Shown: positions 24,682 to 34,843 of the stretch, piece by piece
How the letters are laid out: every line of letters begins with the position of its first letter
How positions within the stretch are numbered: position 1 is the stretch's first letter
Source: Burkholderia sp. USMB20
GTDB taxonomy: Bacteria; Pseudomonadota; Gammaproteobacteria; Burkholderiales; Burkholderiaceae
DNA length: 64,000 nt
Reading direction: 5' to 3'
Assembly: GCF_000949135.2 (NCBI RefSeq)
Contig: NZ_JTAN02000019.1
Coordinates: forward strand, 124,001 to 188,000
Made by a program: the position numbers and the translations under genes
The notes under the pieces: generated by a model
What the model was told of the DNA's origin: nothing
The model's input: only the letters and a program-made list of their open reading frames with translations
Database searches by the model: none

Positions 24682-27462
24682 ATGGAAGCCAGGGCATCCT
24701 CGGTCGGGGATCTGTCGTCGAGCGGTCTTTTTGACGCTTTTCACCGGGGCATTTTGCAGAATGATCGGCTGCTGAAACTCGATACGCCCCTTGGCGCGAA
24801 TACCCTCGTTGCATTACGTGCCGAGGGGCATGCAAAAATAGGGCGCGACTATCGGTGGACTGTCGATGTAGCGTCGATGCGCACCGATCTTACGCTTCTG
24901 TCGTTGATGCATCAGGCCGTCACTTTGTGGATTCAGCAGGAAACCGCGCCATTCGCTGAGTCGGCCTACCTTCCCGTCCACGGCTTTGTACACCGTATCG
25001 GGATGCTGGGTGCAGATGGTGACCTGGCTGTCTACCAGCTAGAGATCTCGTCGGCTTTGCACTTCCTCGGGCATACCCGCGACGATCATTTTTGGCTCGA
25101 AAAGGATGCACGGGAGATTCTGGCGAATGTGTTCGACCGATATCCGCAGCTGCAAGGTCTCTATCGATTCGACACCGTCAGCACCCCGCGGGTGCGCTCG
25201 TATTGCAGACAGGCAGAGTCCGACCTGAATTTCGTCCATCGGCTGCTCGAGGATGAGGGTTGGTATTTCTACTGGGAACACGCGACCACCCAGTCAGGGG
25301 AGCCACCGAAGACGACCCTGGTCATCGTCGACCGTCTTTCCTCGCTACCCCAGCCAAAGGATGCGACCTATACTCGCGGCAACGCGAGCAATGAAAGCAA
25401 TGGCGTAGCGCAATGGGCAGCTATCCAGACGCTCCAGAGCGTGCGTTATACAACGCGTTCATTCGACTACAAGCGCCCGAATTACGACTTCGAGGCAGTT
25501 AGCGAAATCGAGTCGACGACCTACGAGACCGAGCAGCGGCGACAACGTGAAACGCAAAGCATCCCGACGGTGCCAATGGAGGTCTTCGAATCGACGCCGT
25601 ATGGGTATCCCACCACGGATGCCGGTGGATCTCGCGCGCAATTGCGCACGCAGGCCTGGGATGCACAGGCATTGCGCTACGCGGCAGTCGCCGGATTGCG
25701 ATGGATCGACGCTGGGACGCGTTTCGTGCTGCAGGACCACCCCCGGCATTCGAGCGCGGACGCCAAGCACCGCGAGTTTGTCGCAATCGAAGCGCGATGG
25801 CTCGTCGAAAACAATGTGCCTATCGCTCGCCAGGGAGCTGCTTTCCCGCACAGTTTGCAGCGGCGAGTTTCCGATGCAAAAGCAGTTCGCGGGAGCGATT
25901 TCCAGTCGCCGCCACACCCGGCCGACGGCGAAACTGGATTCTTCGTCGTCGACGTCGAAGCTCAACCCACGACTATCGAATATCGGAGCCCGTTCGAGCA
26001 CCGCAAACCAATCATGCATATCGAGCATGCGATCGTGGTGGCGCCAGAGGGGGAAGAAGCTTGGGCCGACGAATCGAATCGAATTCGCGTGCGGCACGCA
26101 TGGGATCGCCAGAGTCCTTCAGGGGCTTTCAATACATCGCCGTTGCTGTTGTCGTTGCAGTCCGACACCGGGAATTCGTACGGCTCCGTACACGTTCCGC
26201 GCGCGGGCGAATGGGTGGCGATTAGCCACTGGGGCGGCGATTGTGATCGCCCGTTCGTGCTTGGACGGCTCAATGGCGGTACGACTCCACCGCCTTGGCA
26301 TACGAATGTGTTGCTATCGGGTTTTCAGTCGAGTGGGTTCGGCGGTACGGGCGCTTTCAACTCGTTCGTTCACGACGACTCAACCAATCAAGGTGCGACG
26401 CGACTGACCTCCTTCACGGGTTCAAGCTACAGCTCGTTCCATCAGGGATATCTGATCAGCCAAGACCGGAACAAACGTGGGCGTTACCTTGGTGCCGGTT
26501 TCCAGATTCACACCGACGACTACGGCGCGGTACGAGCGAACCGCGGCCTTTATTTGAGTACGCATGCCAAAGCGCACGACGCAGAGCAGCTCGACGTCGT
26601 TGAGGCGAGGGATCAGCTGACGCGATCGGGCATGCTTGTTGAATCGCTATCAAGCGCCAGCGCGATGGCGCAGGCCGAGTCGCTGGAGGGAAGTCAAGAC
26701 ACTCTGAAAGCCGTAGCCAAGGCCACCGAGCATCCCATTTCAGGACAAACGTCCGGGGGTAGGACCGATGGCGGCGGAACAGGGGAGGCCAACGGATTCG
26801 CCACCCCGATGATCATGATGGCCACGCCAGCCGATATCGGATTAACGTCCCGACAGTCGACTAGCATCGCAGCGGATCGACACATCAATCTGACCAGCGG
26901 CGAACACACTCACCTTGCCACGGGCAAATCCCTCATCGTTGCGGCCGCAGAAAAGATCAGCCTGTTTGTGCAAAAGGCGGGGATGAAACTGTTCGCTGCA
27001 AAGGGCAAGGTCGAAATTGCTGCGCAAAGCGACGCGTTGAGCCTGTTCGCCGATCGCGACGTAACGGTTACCAGCAATCAAGGTAGAGTCGTAATCGAGG
27101 CGAAGCAGGAGCTGATTCTGAAGTGTGGTGGCTCGTACATTCGCATCACCGCGGAAGGTATCGAAGACGGCTCGCGAGGACCTCGTACGATCAAATCGGC
27201 CTCATTCAGTCGTCAAGGTCCGAGCTCGATCGCTGAACACATGAACAGCTTGCCTAAGACTGCGTTCAACGACCCCTACGTGCTTCGCCACTCGATCACA
27301 GGTGAAGTGCTCAAGAATCACCCGTACGAGTTCGTACGGAGCGATGGAACAGTCATCAAAGGCGTGACGGATGAACTCGGTAAGACTTCGGTGCAGAAGA
27401 ACGTGGACGTCGAGACGATGACTGTGCGTGTGTTGCCTCGCACGCTCAACGACGTCGGCTAG
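24682..27462 (+). CDS. vgrG: Type VI secretion spike protein VgrG with C-terminal effector-recruiting extension
   Basis: 926 residues, ATG preceded by GAGGAAGGAAG. Residues about 20-450 match the gp27-like VgrG core (ESDLNFVHRLLEDEGWYFYW); about 470-560 the gp5 OB-fold (SNRIRVRHAWDR, VPRAGEWVAISHWGGDCDRP). After a Gly/Ser-rich spacer comes a DUF2345 beta-helix (IAADRHINLTSGEHTHLATG, GKSLIVAAAEKISLF). The last about 70 residues (LRHSITGEVLKNHPYEFVRS to MTVRVLPRTLNDVG) look like the transthyretin-like tip domain that binds lipase effectors in other VgrGs. It would be ejected with the effector encoded next. No DUF4123 adaptor is present. Confidence 0.95.
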   Translation: MEARASSVGDLSSSGLFDAFHRGILQNDRLLKLDTPLGANTLVALRAEGHAKIGRDYRWTVDVASMRTDLTLLSLMHQAVTLWIQQETAPFAESAYLPVHGFVHRIGMLGADGDLAVYQLEISSALHFLGHTRDDHFWLEKDAREILANVFDRYPQLQGLYRFDTVSTPRVRSYCRQAESDLNFVHRLLEDEGWYFYWEHATTQSGEPPKTTLVIVDRLSSLPQPKDATYTRGNASNESNGVAQWAAIQTLQSVRYTTRSFDYKRPNYDFEAVSEIESTTYETEQRRQRETQSIPTVPMEVFESTPYGYPTTDAGGSRAQLRTQAWDAQALRYAAVAGLRWIDAGTRFVLQDHPRHSSADAKHREFVAIEARWLVENNVPIARQGAAFPHSLQRRVSDAKAVRGSDFQSPPHPADGETGFFVVDVEAQPTTIEYRSPFEHRKPIMHIEHAIVVAPEGEEAWADESNRIRVRHAWDRQSPSGAFNTSPLLLSLQSDTGNSYGSVHVPRAGEWVAISHWGGDCDRPFVLGRLNGGTTPPPWHTNVLLSGFQSSGFGGTGAFNSFVHDDSTNQGATRLTSFTGSSYSSFHQGYLISQDRNKRGRYLGAGFQIHTDDYGAVRANRGLYLSTHAKAHDAEQLDVVEARDQLTRSGMLVESLSSASAMAQAESLEGSQDTLKAVAKATEHPISGQTSGGRTDGGGTGEANGFATPMIMMATPADIGLTSRQSTSIAADRHINLTSGEHTHLATGKSLIVAAAEKISLFVQKAGMKLFAAKGKVEIAAQSDALSLFADRDVTVTSNQGRVVIEAKQELILKCGGSYIRITAEGIEDGSRGPRTIKSASFSRQGPSSIAEHMNSLPKTAFNDPYVLRHSITGEVLKNHPYEFVRSDGTVIKGVTDELGKTSVQKNVDVETMTVRVLPRTLNDVG

Positions 27463-27544
27463 CGGTCCGAATCGTGGATCTCGTCAATCGCCGTCAGCAC
27501 ATCTTGAATCTCTCCGATCAACCGCAGTAATCGTAGGTACCGGT

Positions 27545-29398
27545 ATGGGTCCGAACAATTCCGGCAGCAACAACGCAGCGAAGCAATCCGATACGGTCGT
27601 CATTCAAGGGCAGCACGAGCCAGGCGGTGGGTCGTCCGCAAAGGTGACGTTAACGCCGGATGCCAACAAATGCACTAAAGAGTTTCATTGCGACCCGCGG
27701 CCACCTATCCCGGTGATTTTTATTCCCGGGGTGATGGGCTCCCTGCTAATCAACAGAAATACCGGGCAGGAGATTTGGAATCCGCCGAATGAAACCAACC
27801 GCGCTGCGATAGCATTCGGCTGGAATGGATACTTCTCAGATGCGTCGGAGCGCGAAACAAAGTACGACACATCGTCGGCAGTCGTCTCCACGCTCGGCGC
27901 GATCGTGACGACGGGTTGCGATCTGACGGCCGACGAAGCGCGAAGGCGAGGTTGGGGATCGGTCCATTCGAAGAGTTACCATGGATCGCTCGCTTGGCTT
28001 GAGCGCGAGCTCAACCACCCGATGAAGGCGGGAAAGCTCCTTGGCGCCTGGGCAAGCGGTGACCCGAAAGGTGAAGACTTCACTTTGAATCCGGTCATCG
28101 GGACAGCGCCATCGAGCTACGGCGCGAATGGTCCGGGTATCGACCCGCTTAAGGTCGACTCGGATGAATTTAAGAAGTTCTGCCAGTACCGATATCCGGT
28201 GTATGCGATCGGCTACAACTGGTTGCAATCGAATCTGCTGTCGGCCGAAGACGCTGTGAAGGGCGTTGACTATGTCGATCAGAAAACCCACAAGAAATAC
28301 CATTTGATGGGCATCAAGGAGATCTGCGCCGAGAACAAGGTAAAGAAGGCAATCATCATCACCCACTCCATGGGGGGGCTCGTCGCCCGCATGGCTTCAG
28401 TGATAGCGGGTTACGACGACTTGATGTACGGCGTGATCCACGGGGCGCAGCCAGCGACTGGTGCGCCGTTGGCCGCACGACGGTTTCGCGCCGGCGCTGA
28501 AGGGGAGGGCGCAATCCTCAATAAGGTACTCGTGGGGCGCAACGCGCCGGAATTCACGGCGATCACGGTCAATGCACCCGGGCCGTTGGAGCTCCTTCCG
28601 ATGCCCGACTATCACGACTATGAACCATGGTGGGTTGTTCGCGACATGAAGCGACAGGAAGTACTCGCGCTGCCGAAGAAGAACGACACGCTGAAGTTGT
28701 TCACGTCACAGGCGTGGTACGGCCTGGTCCCCAACCAGTCCGACGCAATGCTCGATCCTGCTGGAATTGCCAAACAGCGCCTGCAAACGACTCAGCCTGG
28801 CATGACGCTGCAGAAGAACTTTCTGACGACAATGCAGGACGTGGTTGACCGCCAGCATCAACTGATAAACAACTATCATCCGAACACCTTTGCCTTCTAC
28901 GGTAACGGTCCCTTGCGACGGTCGAGCGAGGTTGACCCGACAAAGGGCGGTACAGCCAAGGCTCCTACCAAGCAGGAGACCACCGCACCAGCGGATAAGC
29001 TGCTCACCTTCGGCCGAATCTATTGGCGTGGTGACTTCCCAGCAGGTACGACCGAAGAGGACCTGATGAAGGCCGAACTCTTGAGCGACGACCGGAAGGG
29101 CCAGGTCCGTATCCGCGTCAAGGGGCTTGTCTGTACACTCTTTGCGGAGATCATGGATCCCAATTTTCCGCAGGAGCGAGGCTTGATCTTTGGGGATGGC
29201 ACGGTGCCGAGTTGGTCTGGGGAATCCGTCGCACGTGGCTTGAGGGCCGGTGTCCCTGGCGAAAAGGCGAAGGGTGTGCAGATCGCCTTCACGCAGAACG
29301 GGTTTGATCACCAAGGCTGCTTCGGGCATCCGTGGGCGAAGTGGGCCACACTCTATAGTATGGTCAAGGTCGCAAAATCGATCGACGTTCCCGTATGA
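27545..29398 (+). CDS. T6SS lipase effector, alpha/beta hydrolase of Tle4-like type
   Basis: 617 residues from the ATG at 27545 (MGPNNSGSNNAAKQ); no signal peptide, as expected for a T6SS cargo. PGAP1/LCAT-like opening IPVIFIPGVMGSLLINR, nucleophile elbow Ser near 275 in IITHSMGGLVARMAS, acid Asp near 550 in IFGDGTVPSWSG and His in FDHQGCFGHPWA complete the triad. It is predicted to hydrolyse phospholipids of competitor cells. The gene sits directly after vgrG, and its stop overlaps the immunity gene start as ATGA. The Tle4 assignment relies partly on the Tli4-like partner; another Tle class cannot be excluded. Confidence 0.85.
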   Translation: MGPNNSGSNNAAKQSDTVVIQGQHEPGGGSSAKVTLTPDANKCTKEFHCDPRPPIPVIFIPGVMGSLLINRNTGQEIWNPPNETNRAAIAFGWNGYFSDASERETKYDTSSAVVSTLGAIVTTGCDLTADEARRRGWGSVHSKSYHGSLAWLERELNHPMKAGKLLGAWASGDPKGEDFTLNPVIGTAPSSYGANGPGIDPLKVDSDEFKKFCQYRYPVYAIGYNWLQSNLLSAEDAVKGVDYVDQKTHKKYHLMGIKEICAENKVKKAIIITHSMGGLVARMASVIAGYDDLMYGVIHGAQPATGAPLAARRFRAGAEGEGAILNKVLVGRNAPEFTAITVNAPGPLELLPMPDYHDYEPWWVVRDMKRQEVLALPKKNDTLKLFTSQAWYGLVPNQSDAMLDPAGIAKQRLQTTQPGMTLQKNFLTTMQDVVDRQHQLINNYHPNTFAFYGNGPLRRSSEVDPTKGGTAKAPTKQETTAPADKLLTFGRIYWRGDFPAGTTEEDLMKAELLSDDRKGQVRIRVKGLVCTLFAEIMDPNFPQERGLIFGDGTVPSWSGESVARGLRAGVPGEKAKGVQIAFTQNGFDHQGCFGHPWAKWATLYSMVKVAKSIDVPV

Positions 29399-30456
29399 CA
29401 ACATTAAACCAGTTCACAAATCGAATCGCAGTCGCGCTCGTGGCCTTCTCGGTAGGGATGGCCGCGTGCTCGAAGAGTAATCCGTCGGAGTTGCCTATGA
29501 CCACCCCCGTGATGCACGACACCCGCCCGTGGTGTATTGGCCGTTTCGTTGTCGACCTTCCCCATGATGCAGAGGTGTACAACCAAGAATATAAGTACAT
29601 GGGGTACTCGATCGATGTAGCGAAGAACGTAGGTCAACAGGAATTCGGACGGAGAGTAGAGGCGCGCGAGCACGAGCTGAAGACCAAGCTGCGGGTTGAT
29701 CCGCATAATTCCTTCTCGCCGACGAAGACACCGTGGCTCCATCAGGCGGTACAGCCCAATGACTACTCGCGTCTCTTTGTTTTCGGGCGATACGACGTCC
29801 CGCCCGCCGAGCTCTCATACGACGTGGAAGGGTACGCGTGGTCGCACGACACGCAATTCACCCTGAAGAACAAGTTCGGCGATGGCTATGACCAGAGCGC
29901 GGTCCAGAATGCGTCCGAGATCCTGCGAAATATTCGTCCGCGTGATGAAGGGGACGTGCCGAACGATGGCGCATTTTGCTTTAACGGCGGCCTGATCGGC
30001 GGCAAGCAACTTCCGGCTTTCGATGCCACCGTCGCGGCCGGTCTTGTTCCGGGGCGACCGTCTAATCTGATCGTGAAGCTGCGCGAATCTGTTGCTGCCG
30101 ATCAGAAGGCGTCGCTGTTGAGCGGGCTTTCGGAATTTGAGGCTCAGCTGAAGCCGTACGCGGGGCACTATAAAATATTGCGAAAGGGCAAGCGTCAAGT
30201 CGCCGGCATTCAAGCCGAGGAAATTCTCGTCGACATCCATGAAGATGGCGTCCAGAAGTACCAGTTCTATCTGTTGGCGGCCGGGGTAGAGGGAGATCCA
30301 TCAAAACCGCACACCGCCATTCAATTGTTGTTCGGCGCGGAACCTGACGCGGTGAATCCCGCCTCCGTGACGGCGTCACCAGTGAACGAGGAACAGGCCG
30401 TCCAGGCGTGGGATACGGTCCTGAACAGCTTCCACTATCGTGGTGCCGCGAAGTAA
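29395..30456 (+). CDS. T6SS immunity lipoprotein, Tli4 family
   Basis: 353 residues. A signal peptide ends in a lipobox with Cys25 (SVGMAAC), so the protein should be lipid-anchored in the periplasm, where a lipase effector arrives. RPWCIGRFVVDLPHDAEV and the later AGHYKILRKGKRQVAGIQAE match the two halves of Tli4-type immunity proteins. The start codon overlaps the effector stop (ATGA), the usual arrangement for a toxin-antidote pair. It protects the producer and its sisters from the upstream lipase. Confidence 0.88.
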   Translation: MTTLNQFTNRIAVALVAFSVGMAACSKSNPSELPMTTPVMHDTRPWCIGRFVVDLPHDAEVYNQEYKYMGYSIDVAKNVGQQEFGRRVEAREHELKTKLRVDPHNSFSPTKTPWLHQAVQPNDYSRLFVFGRYDVPPAELSYDVEGYAWSHDTQFTLKNKFGDGYDQSAVQNASEILRNIRPRDEGDVPNDGAFCFNGGLIGGKQLPAFDATVAAGLVPGRPSNLIVKLRESVAADQKASLLSGLSEFEAQLKPYAGHYKILRKGKRQVAGIQAEEILVDIHEDGVQKYQFYLLAAGVEGDPSKPHTAIQLLFGAEPDAVNPASVTASPVNEEQAVQAWDTVLNSFHYRGAAK

Positions 30457-30471
30457 GGAGGACGTGGAGGA

Positions 30472-30759
30472 ATGCCGCGCTATGACATTGTGAAGGGCGA
30501 TCTGACAACCGTTGGCGGAGTGGTGCAGGGCGGGGATGGGGCAGACCTGATAAATGGTCGCGAGCAAGCCTACGAATATGATCCCGTCTTTTGTCCAGTC
30601 TGCAAAACCGTCGGGAAAATCGCGTGCGATGGCCCGCGGATTTCTACCACCGGTCCCGATGGCCGGCAGGCAGCGCTCAGTGACGATCTTTGCATCTGTC
30701 TTTGTACTCCGCCACCACGTCTGGTCGCCTCGCAGACGACGTCGTGTAGCGACACTTAA
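30472..30759 (+). CDS. PAAR-motif spike-tip protein
   Basis: 95 residues with a very strong ribosome site (AAGGAGGACGTGGAGGA). The N-terminal region DLTTVGGVVQGGDGADLING and the cysteines in VFCPVCKTVGKIACDGPR and DLCICLCTPPPR fit the PAAR-like family that caps the VgrG trimer. The last about 12 residues (VASQTTSCSDT) run to the edge of the IS region, so the C-terminus may be slightly altered; the only other frame there shows nothing better. It completes vgrG-lipase-immunity-PAAR on one strand with tight spacing. Confidence 0.82.
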   Translation: MPRYDIVKGDLTTVGGVVQGGDGADLINGREQAYEYDPVFCPVCKTVGKIACDGPRISTTGPDGRQAALSDDLCICLCTPPPRLVASQTTSCSDT

Positions 30760-30839
30760 CGTACCGCAAAAGACATGAATCTGATCACTCAACTCCCCGA
30801 CCGCACCACTCATGACCTGCGGCGGGATTTTGTAGCCAT

Positions 30840-31807
<968 letters not shown>

Positions 31808-31915
31808 CATTCAACACGGTTACTCAGGTCACTACGAGGGGCGGTCGTTCCGAGACACATACGTTGACTTCTAACGTATGTGCGTACGCCATATAAATGG
31901 GATTTCTCTACAGGA

Positions 31916-32173
31916 CTACGCCAAAGCCGATGGCAGCGAGCTTCCGTCCTCGAATGTTCCGAGAAGCCTGCGCGCTTCTTTCAATAGGCGCTCAATTTGG
32001 ACGAAAGGTAAATTTTTCTCAAATAGGGAAACCTCCAGCGAATTTTTGGCATCGCTGCGAAATACTTCGGCAACAACCTCTCCATTGTCGTTCAAGAGTT
32101 CGAGTCCGAGTCCGTCGCGCAAGACGTCTGATGCCGTTTGAAGTCGAAATTCCCTACTTACATTTCCGGTCAT
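31916..32173 (-). CDS. Small hypothetical protein of an accessory gene pair
   Basis: 85 residues (MTGNVSREFRLQTASDVLRD to EDGSSLPSALA). Codon use and composition look coding, with an alternating pattern (GLGLELLNDNGEVVAEVFRS, then NSLEVSLFEKNLPFVQIERL) that suggests a small alpha/beta protein without a signal peptide or membrane segment. It follows a frameshifted gene on the same strand and ends about 110 bases from the IS110 remnant. Function unknown; an immunity or antitoxin-like role is only a guess from the neighbourhood. Confidence 0.6.
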   Translation of the reverse strand: MTGNVSREFRLQTASDVLRDGLGLELLNDNGEVVAEVFRSDAKNSLEVSLFEKNLPFVQIERLLKEARRLLGTFEDGSSLPSALA

Positions 32174-32253
32174 GAGGACTGGTCCTTAAAGTGTCGACGA
32201 CGTGGGACGTGCCGTCCAACGGCCGCTTCGGGCCGTACATGGAAATTCGCCCA

Positions 32254-32507
32254 TCAGCCCGATTGAAGGTTGGCTACGCAATCGTTGAACGCCTGTGCGA
32301 AATGCGGATTGGATAAATCGATACCGACACGCGCTAGCGAAAGCAACAATTGTTCGACGCCTTCAACGACCCTACGATGCGTCCGTTTTCAATGGGATCG
32401 CTGAAGCTGGGGAGCGCTTCCGGCAAGTCGGAGTCGATACTTGCGATTCCGTCTTCAACCCTGAGATCGATTCCGAACGGTAGCAAGAACTCTCGAGTCT
32501 TGTTCAT
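32254..32507 (-). pseudogene. Small hypothetical gene disrupted by a frameshift
   Basis: ATG at 32507 with GGAG upstream. The frame reads MNKTREFLLPFGIDLRVEDG, then ASIDSDLPEALPSFSDPIEN, and hits a TAG at 32334. From within the VGSLK codons another frame carries the natural continuation VEGVEQLLLSLARVGIDLSN and FAQAFNDCVANLQSG to a TGA at 32254. The total of 254 bases is two more than a whole number of codons, so a small indel near 32367-32380 splits a protein of about 83 residues. Family not recognised. Confidence 0.55.
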
Positions 32508-33190
32508 ATCTGGATCTCCACGTCGTCTGCTGCCTCATTGTCTACGATCTCGGGACCCCCGTCGACTGACCGTGGTTGGCCGATTGCGGGCGTGTGCCGA
32601 TATCAGAGAAAACTTGCGCTGTCGTCGGTTGCGCTCTTGGCCGCTCGGTCCCGTCAACGAGCTTGCTTGCGATCAGAGTCGCACCTTGCCTTCGGCTTGC
32701 CACACGCCGCAAACAGAGAGTTAGTGAGCGTCGAGTGCTTCCTGCCGGAAATTCTTGAGCAAGCCGGGCCACGCGGTTCGCGCAACCCCACGTGCTCATG
32801 CTGACGTCCATAGGCAACGCAACACCTGAATGCCGCGGCATCGCGCCTCCTGCAGCAGCTACGGCGTGTACTGTCAGCTTCTGATGGATGAGGAGCCTCT
32901 GCGTCGGGCGTCGATATCCGCGTACCGATGTTTTTCGTTCGTCCGCAGAAACCGACGCCGAAGCCGAAGACCGGACGGCCAACCCCGCGTGTTTCCCCTC
33001 AGGAAAACCCTGATCGGCTCAGGCAGCCCACCGGTTGTCAGCCGATTTCCCCCCACCGAAAGCAGCCGCACCGCACCCCGCCCAAGCAACACCCCGGACA
33101 CGCAAGACCGCGCTCCAGCAAGCCTCTCAGCCCGCATACCTAGCCAAAAAAGGTATGGTGCGCCGCAATATCAAGCGCATTCAAGCGATT
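32508..33190. other. Right part of the island, no gene recognised
   Basis: About 680 bases without a convincing gene. Open frames up to about 147 codons exist on both strands, but they are Arg/Ser/Pro-rich, lack ribosome sites and show no motif. This is where a divergent LysR regulator of the cat genes might be expected; none is found. At 33135-33157 there is CATACC-N11-GGTATG, another partial match to the cat operator pattern. Confidence 0.4.
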
Positions 33191-33194
33191 TTCA

Positions 33195-33209
33195 ATACCT
33201 CCCAGGTAT
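33195..33209 (+). promoter_or_regulatory. LysR-type (CatR/BenM-like) operator upstream of catB
   Basis: ATACCTCCCAGGTAT: a perfect 6-bp inverted repeat with 3-base spacer that fits both the LysR T-N11-A rule and the ATAC-N7-GTAT consensus known for CatM/BenM. Its centre at 33202 is about 66 bases before the transcription start predicted from the promoter at 33231-33261, the usual recognition-site position. A GTAT half-site at 33228-33231 could be the activation site. Confidence 0.6.
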
Positions 33210-33230
33210 CAAAAAGCGAGACCAAAAGTA

Positions 33231-33261
33231 TTGGACGCTCCATTTCCCCGCCGCGTATAAA
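33231..33261 (+). promoter_or_regulatory. Predicted catB promoter
   Basis: TTGGAC (33231-33236) and TATAAA (33256-33261) with a 19-bp spacer, which is long and typical of promoters needing an activator. Predicted start near 33268. This overlaps the first catB ATG (33270) and so favours translation from the second ATG at 33297. Confidence 0.5.
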
Positions 33262-33296
33262 TCCGTCCCATGAACTCCCCACACGCAGCGTGCCCC

Positions 33297-34433
33297 ATGT
33301 CCCCAGTCACCATCGAACGCATTGAAACCCGCCTCGTCGACCTGCCGACGATCCGTCCGCACAAGCTGTCGGTCGCCACGATGCGCGGCCAGACGCTGAT
33401 GCTGGTGAAGGTGACCTGCAGCGACGGCGTGACGGGCCTCGGCGAAGGCACGACGATCGCCGGGATGGCCTACGGCCCGGAAAGCCCGGAAGCGATGAAG
33501 CTCGCGATCGACGCGTATCTCGCACCGGCGATCATCGGCAAGGATGCGACGCGCGTCCAGACGCTGATGGCGTTCCTCGGCAAGCTCGCGAAGGTCAATC
33601 ATTTCGCGAAGAGCGCGCTCGAAACCGCGCTGCTCGACGCGCACGGCAAGCGCCTCGGCGTGCCGGTCAGCGAACTGCTCGGCGGCCGCCGGCGCGATCG
33701 CCTGGCGGTCGCGTGGACGCTCGCGTCGGGCAACACCGCGACCGATATCGCCGAAGCCGAACGGATGCTCGACCTGCGCCGCCACAACGTGTTCAAGCTG
33801 AAGATCGGCGCGAAGGCGCTCGACGCGGACATCCGGCACGTGGCCGAGATCAAGCGGGCGGTGGGCGAGCGTGCCTCGGTGCGCGTCGACGTGAACATGG
33901 CATGGAGCGAAACGCAGGCCGCGCGCGCGATTCCGGCGCTGGCCGATGCCGGTTGCGAACTGGTCGAGCAGCCGGTCGCGTCGGCCGCGGCGCTCGCACG
34001 ATTGATGCGCCGCTTCCCGGTCGCGCTGATGGCCGACGAAATCCTGCAGGGCCCGGACAGCGCGTTCGAGATCGCGAAGCAGCACGGCGCGGACGTGTTC
34101 GCGATCAAGATCGAGCAGAGCGGCGGCCTGTTCGCGGCGCAACGCGTCGCGGCGATCGCGGATGCGGCCGGCATCGAGCTGTACGGCGGCACGATGCTCG
34201 AAGGCGCGTTCAGTACGGTGGCGTCCGCGCATCTGTTCGCGAGCTTCGCGAACCTGCAGTGGGGCACCGAACTGTTCGGACCGCTACTGATCACCGAAGA
34301 GATTCTCGCGACCCCGCTCGACTACAGCGATTTCGAGCTGACCGTGCCGAGCGGCCCGGGCCTCGGCATCGAACTCGACGAAGCGAAGGTCGCGCGCTTC
34401 ACCCGCGACGGGCTGACGAAAGTCGCCCGCTGA
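33297..34433 (+). CDS. catB: Muconate cycloisomerase CatB
   Basis: 378 residues from the ATG at 33297; an in-frame ATG at 33270 would add nine residues but lies at the predicted transcription start. The enzyme converts cis,cis-muconate to muconolactone in the cytoplasm. Enolase-superfamily features: ETRLVDLPTIRPHKLSVATM, base Lys in NVFKLKIGAK, metal ligands in VRVDVNMAW and VALMADEILQGPDS, and the second Lys in DVFAIKIEQSGG. First gene of catB-catC-catA-ben on the plus strand, behind a LysR-type operator. Confidence 0.95.
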   Translation: MSPVTIERIETRLVDLPTIRPHKLSVATMRGQTLMLVKVTCSDGVTGLGEGTTIAGMAYGPESPEAMKLAIDAYLAPAIIGKDATRVQTLMAFLGKLAKVNHFAKSALETALLDAHGKRLGVPVSELLGGRRRDRLAVAWTLASGNTATDIAEAERMLDLRRHNVFKLKIGAKALDADIRHVAEIKRAVGERASVRVDVNMAWSETQAARAIPALADAGCELVEQPVASAAALARLMRRFPVALMADEILQGPDSAFEIAKQHGADVFAIKIEQSGGLFAAQRVAAIADAAGIELYGGTMLEGAFSTVASAHLFASFANLQWGTELFGPLLITEEILATPLDYSDFELTVPSGPGLGIELDEAKVARFTRDGLTKVAR

Positions 34434-34478
34434 CCCGCGACAACCCGCGACAACCCGCTCACGTACCAGGACATCACG

Positions 34479-34769
34479 ATGCTTTTCCACGTACGCATGG
34501 ACGTCAACCTCCCGGCCGACCTGCCGGCCGCGGTGGCCGACGAGATCAAGACCCGCGAGAAGGCGTACTCGCAGGAGCTGCAGCGCAGCGGCAAGTGGCG
34601 CCACATCTGGCGCATCGCCGGCGAATACGCGAACTACAGCGTGTTCGACGTGTCGGGCAATGCCGAGCTGCACGAGATCCTGACCGGCCTGCCGCTGTTC
34701 CCGTACATGAAGATTTCGGTGACGCCGTTGTGTCGCCACCCGTCGTCGATACACGACGGCGACGTTTGA
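34479..34769 (+). CDS. catC: Muconolactone delta-isomerase CatC
   Basis: 96 residues, the family's normal size. It isomerises muconolactone to 3-oxoadipate enol-lactone as a large homo-oligomer. MLFHVRMDVNLPADLPAAVA, the Glu/Arg segment EKAYSQELQRSGKWRHIWRI and the ending LPLFPYMKISVTPLCRHPSS are diagnostic. It lies 45 bases after catB and 74 before catA. Confidence 0.96.
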   Translation: MLFHVRMDVNLPADLPAAVADEIKTREKAYSQELQRSGKWRHIWRIAGEYANYSVFDVSGNAELHEILTGLPLFPYMKISVTPLCRHPSSIHDGDV

Positions 34770-34843
34770 GCCACGGAGCCGCCGCTTCTGCAACGGCGAG
34801 CACCCCGGGTCACCTTTCCCCAAATACACGTGGAGACACCATC

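Noticed and set aside
32542-32982. 146-codon minus-strand frame in the right part of the island
   Set aside because: Ser/Arg/Thr-rich, no ribosome site and no recognisable motif.
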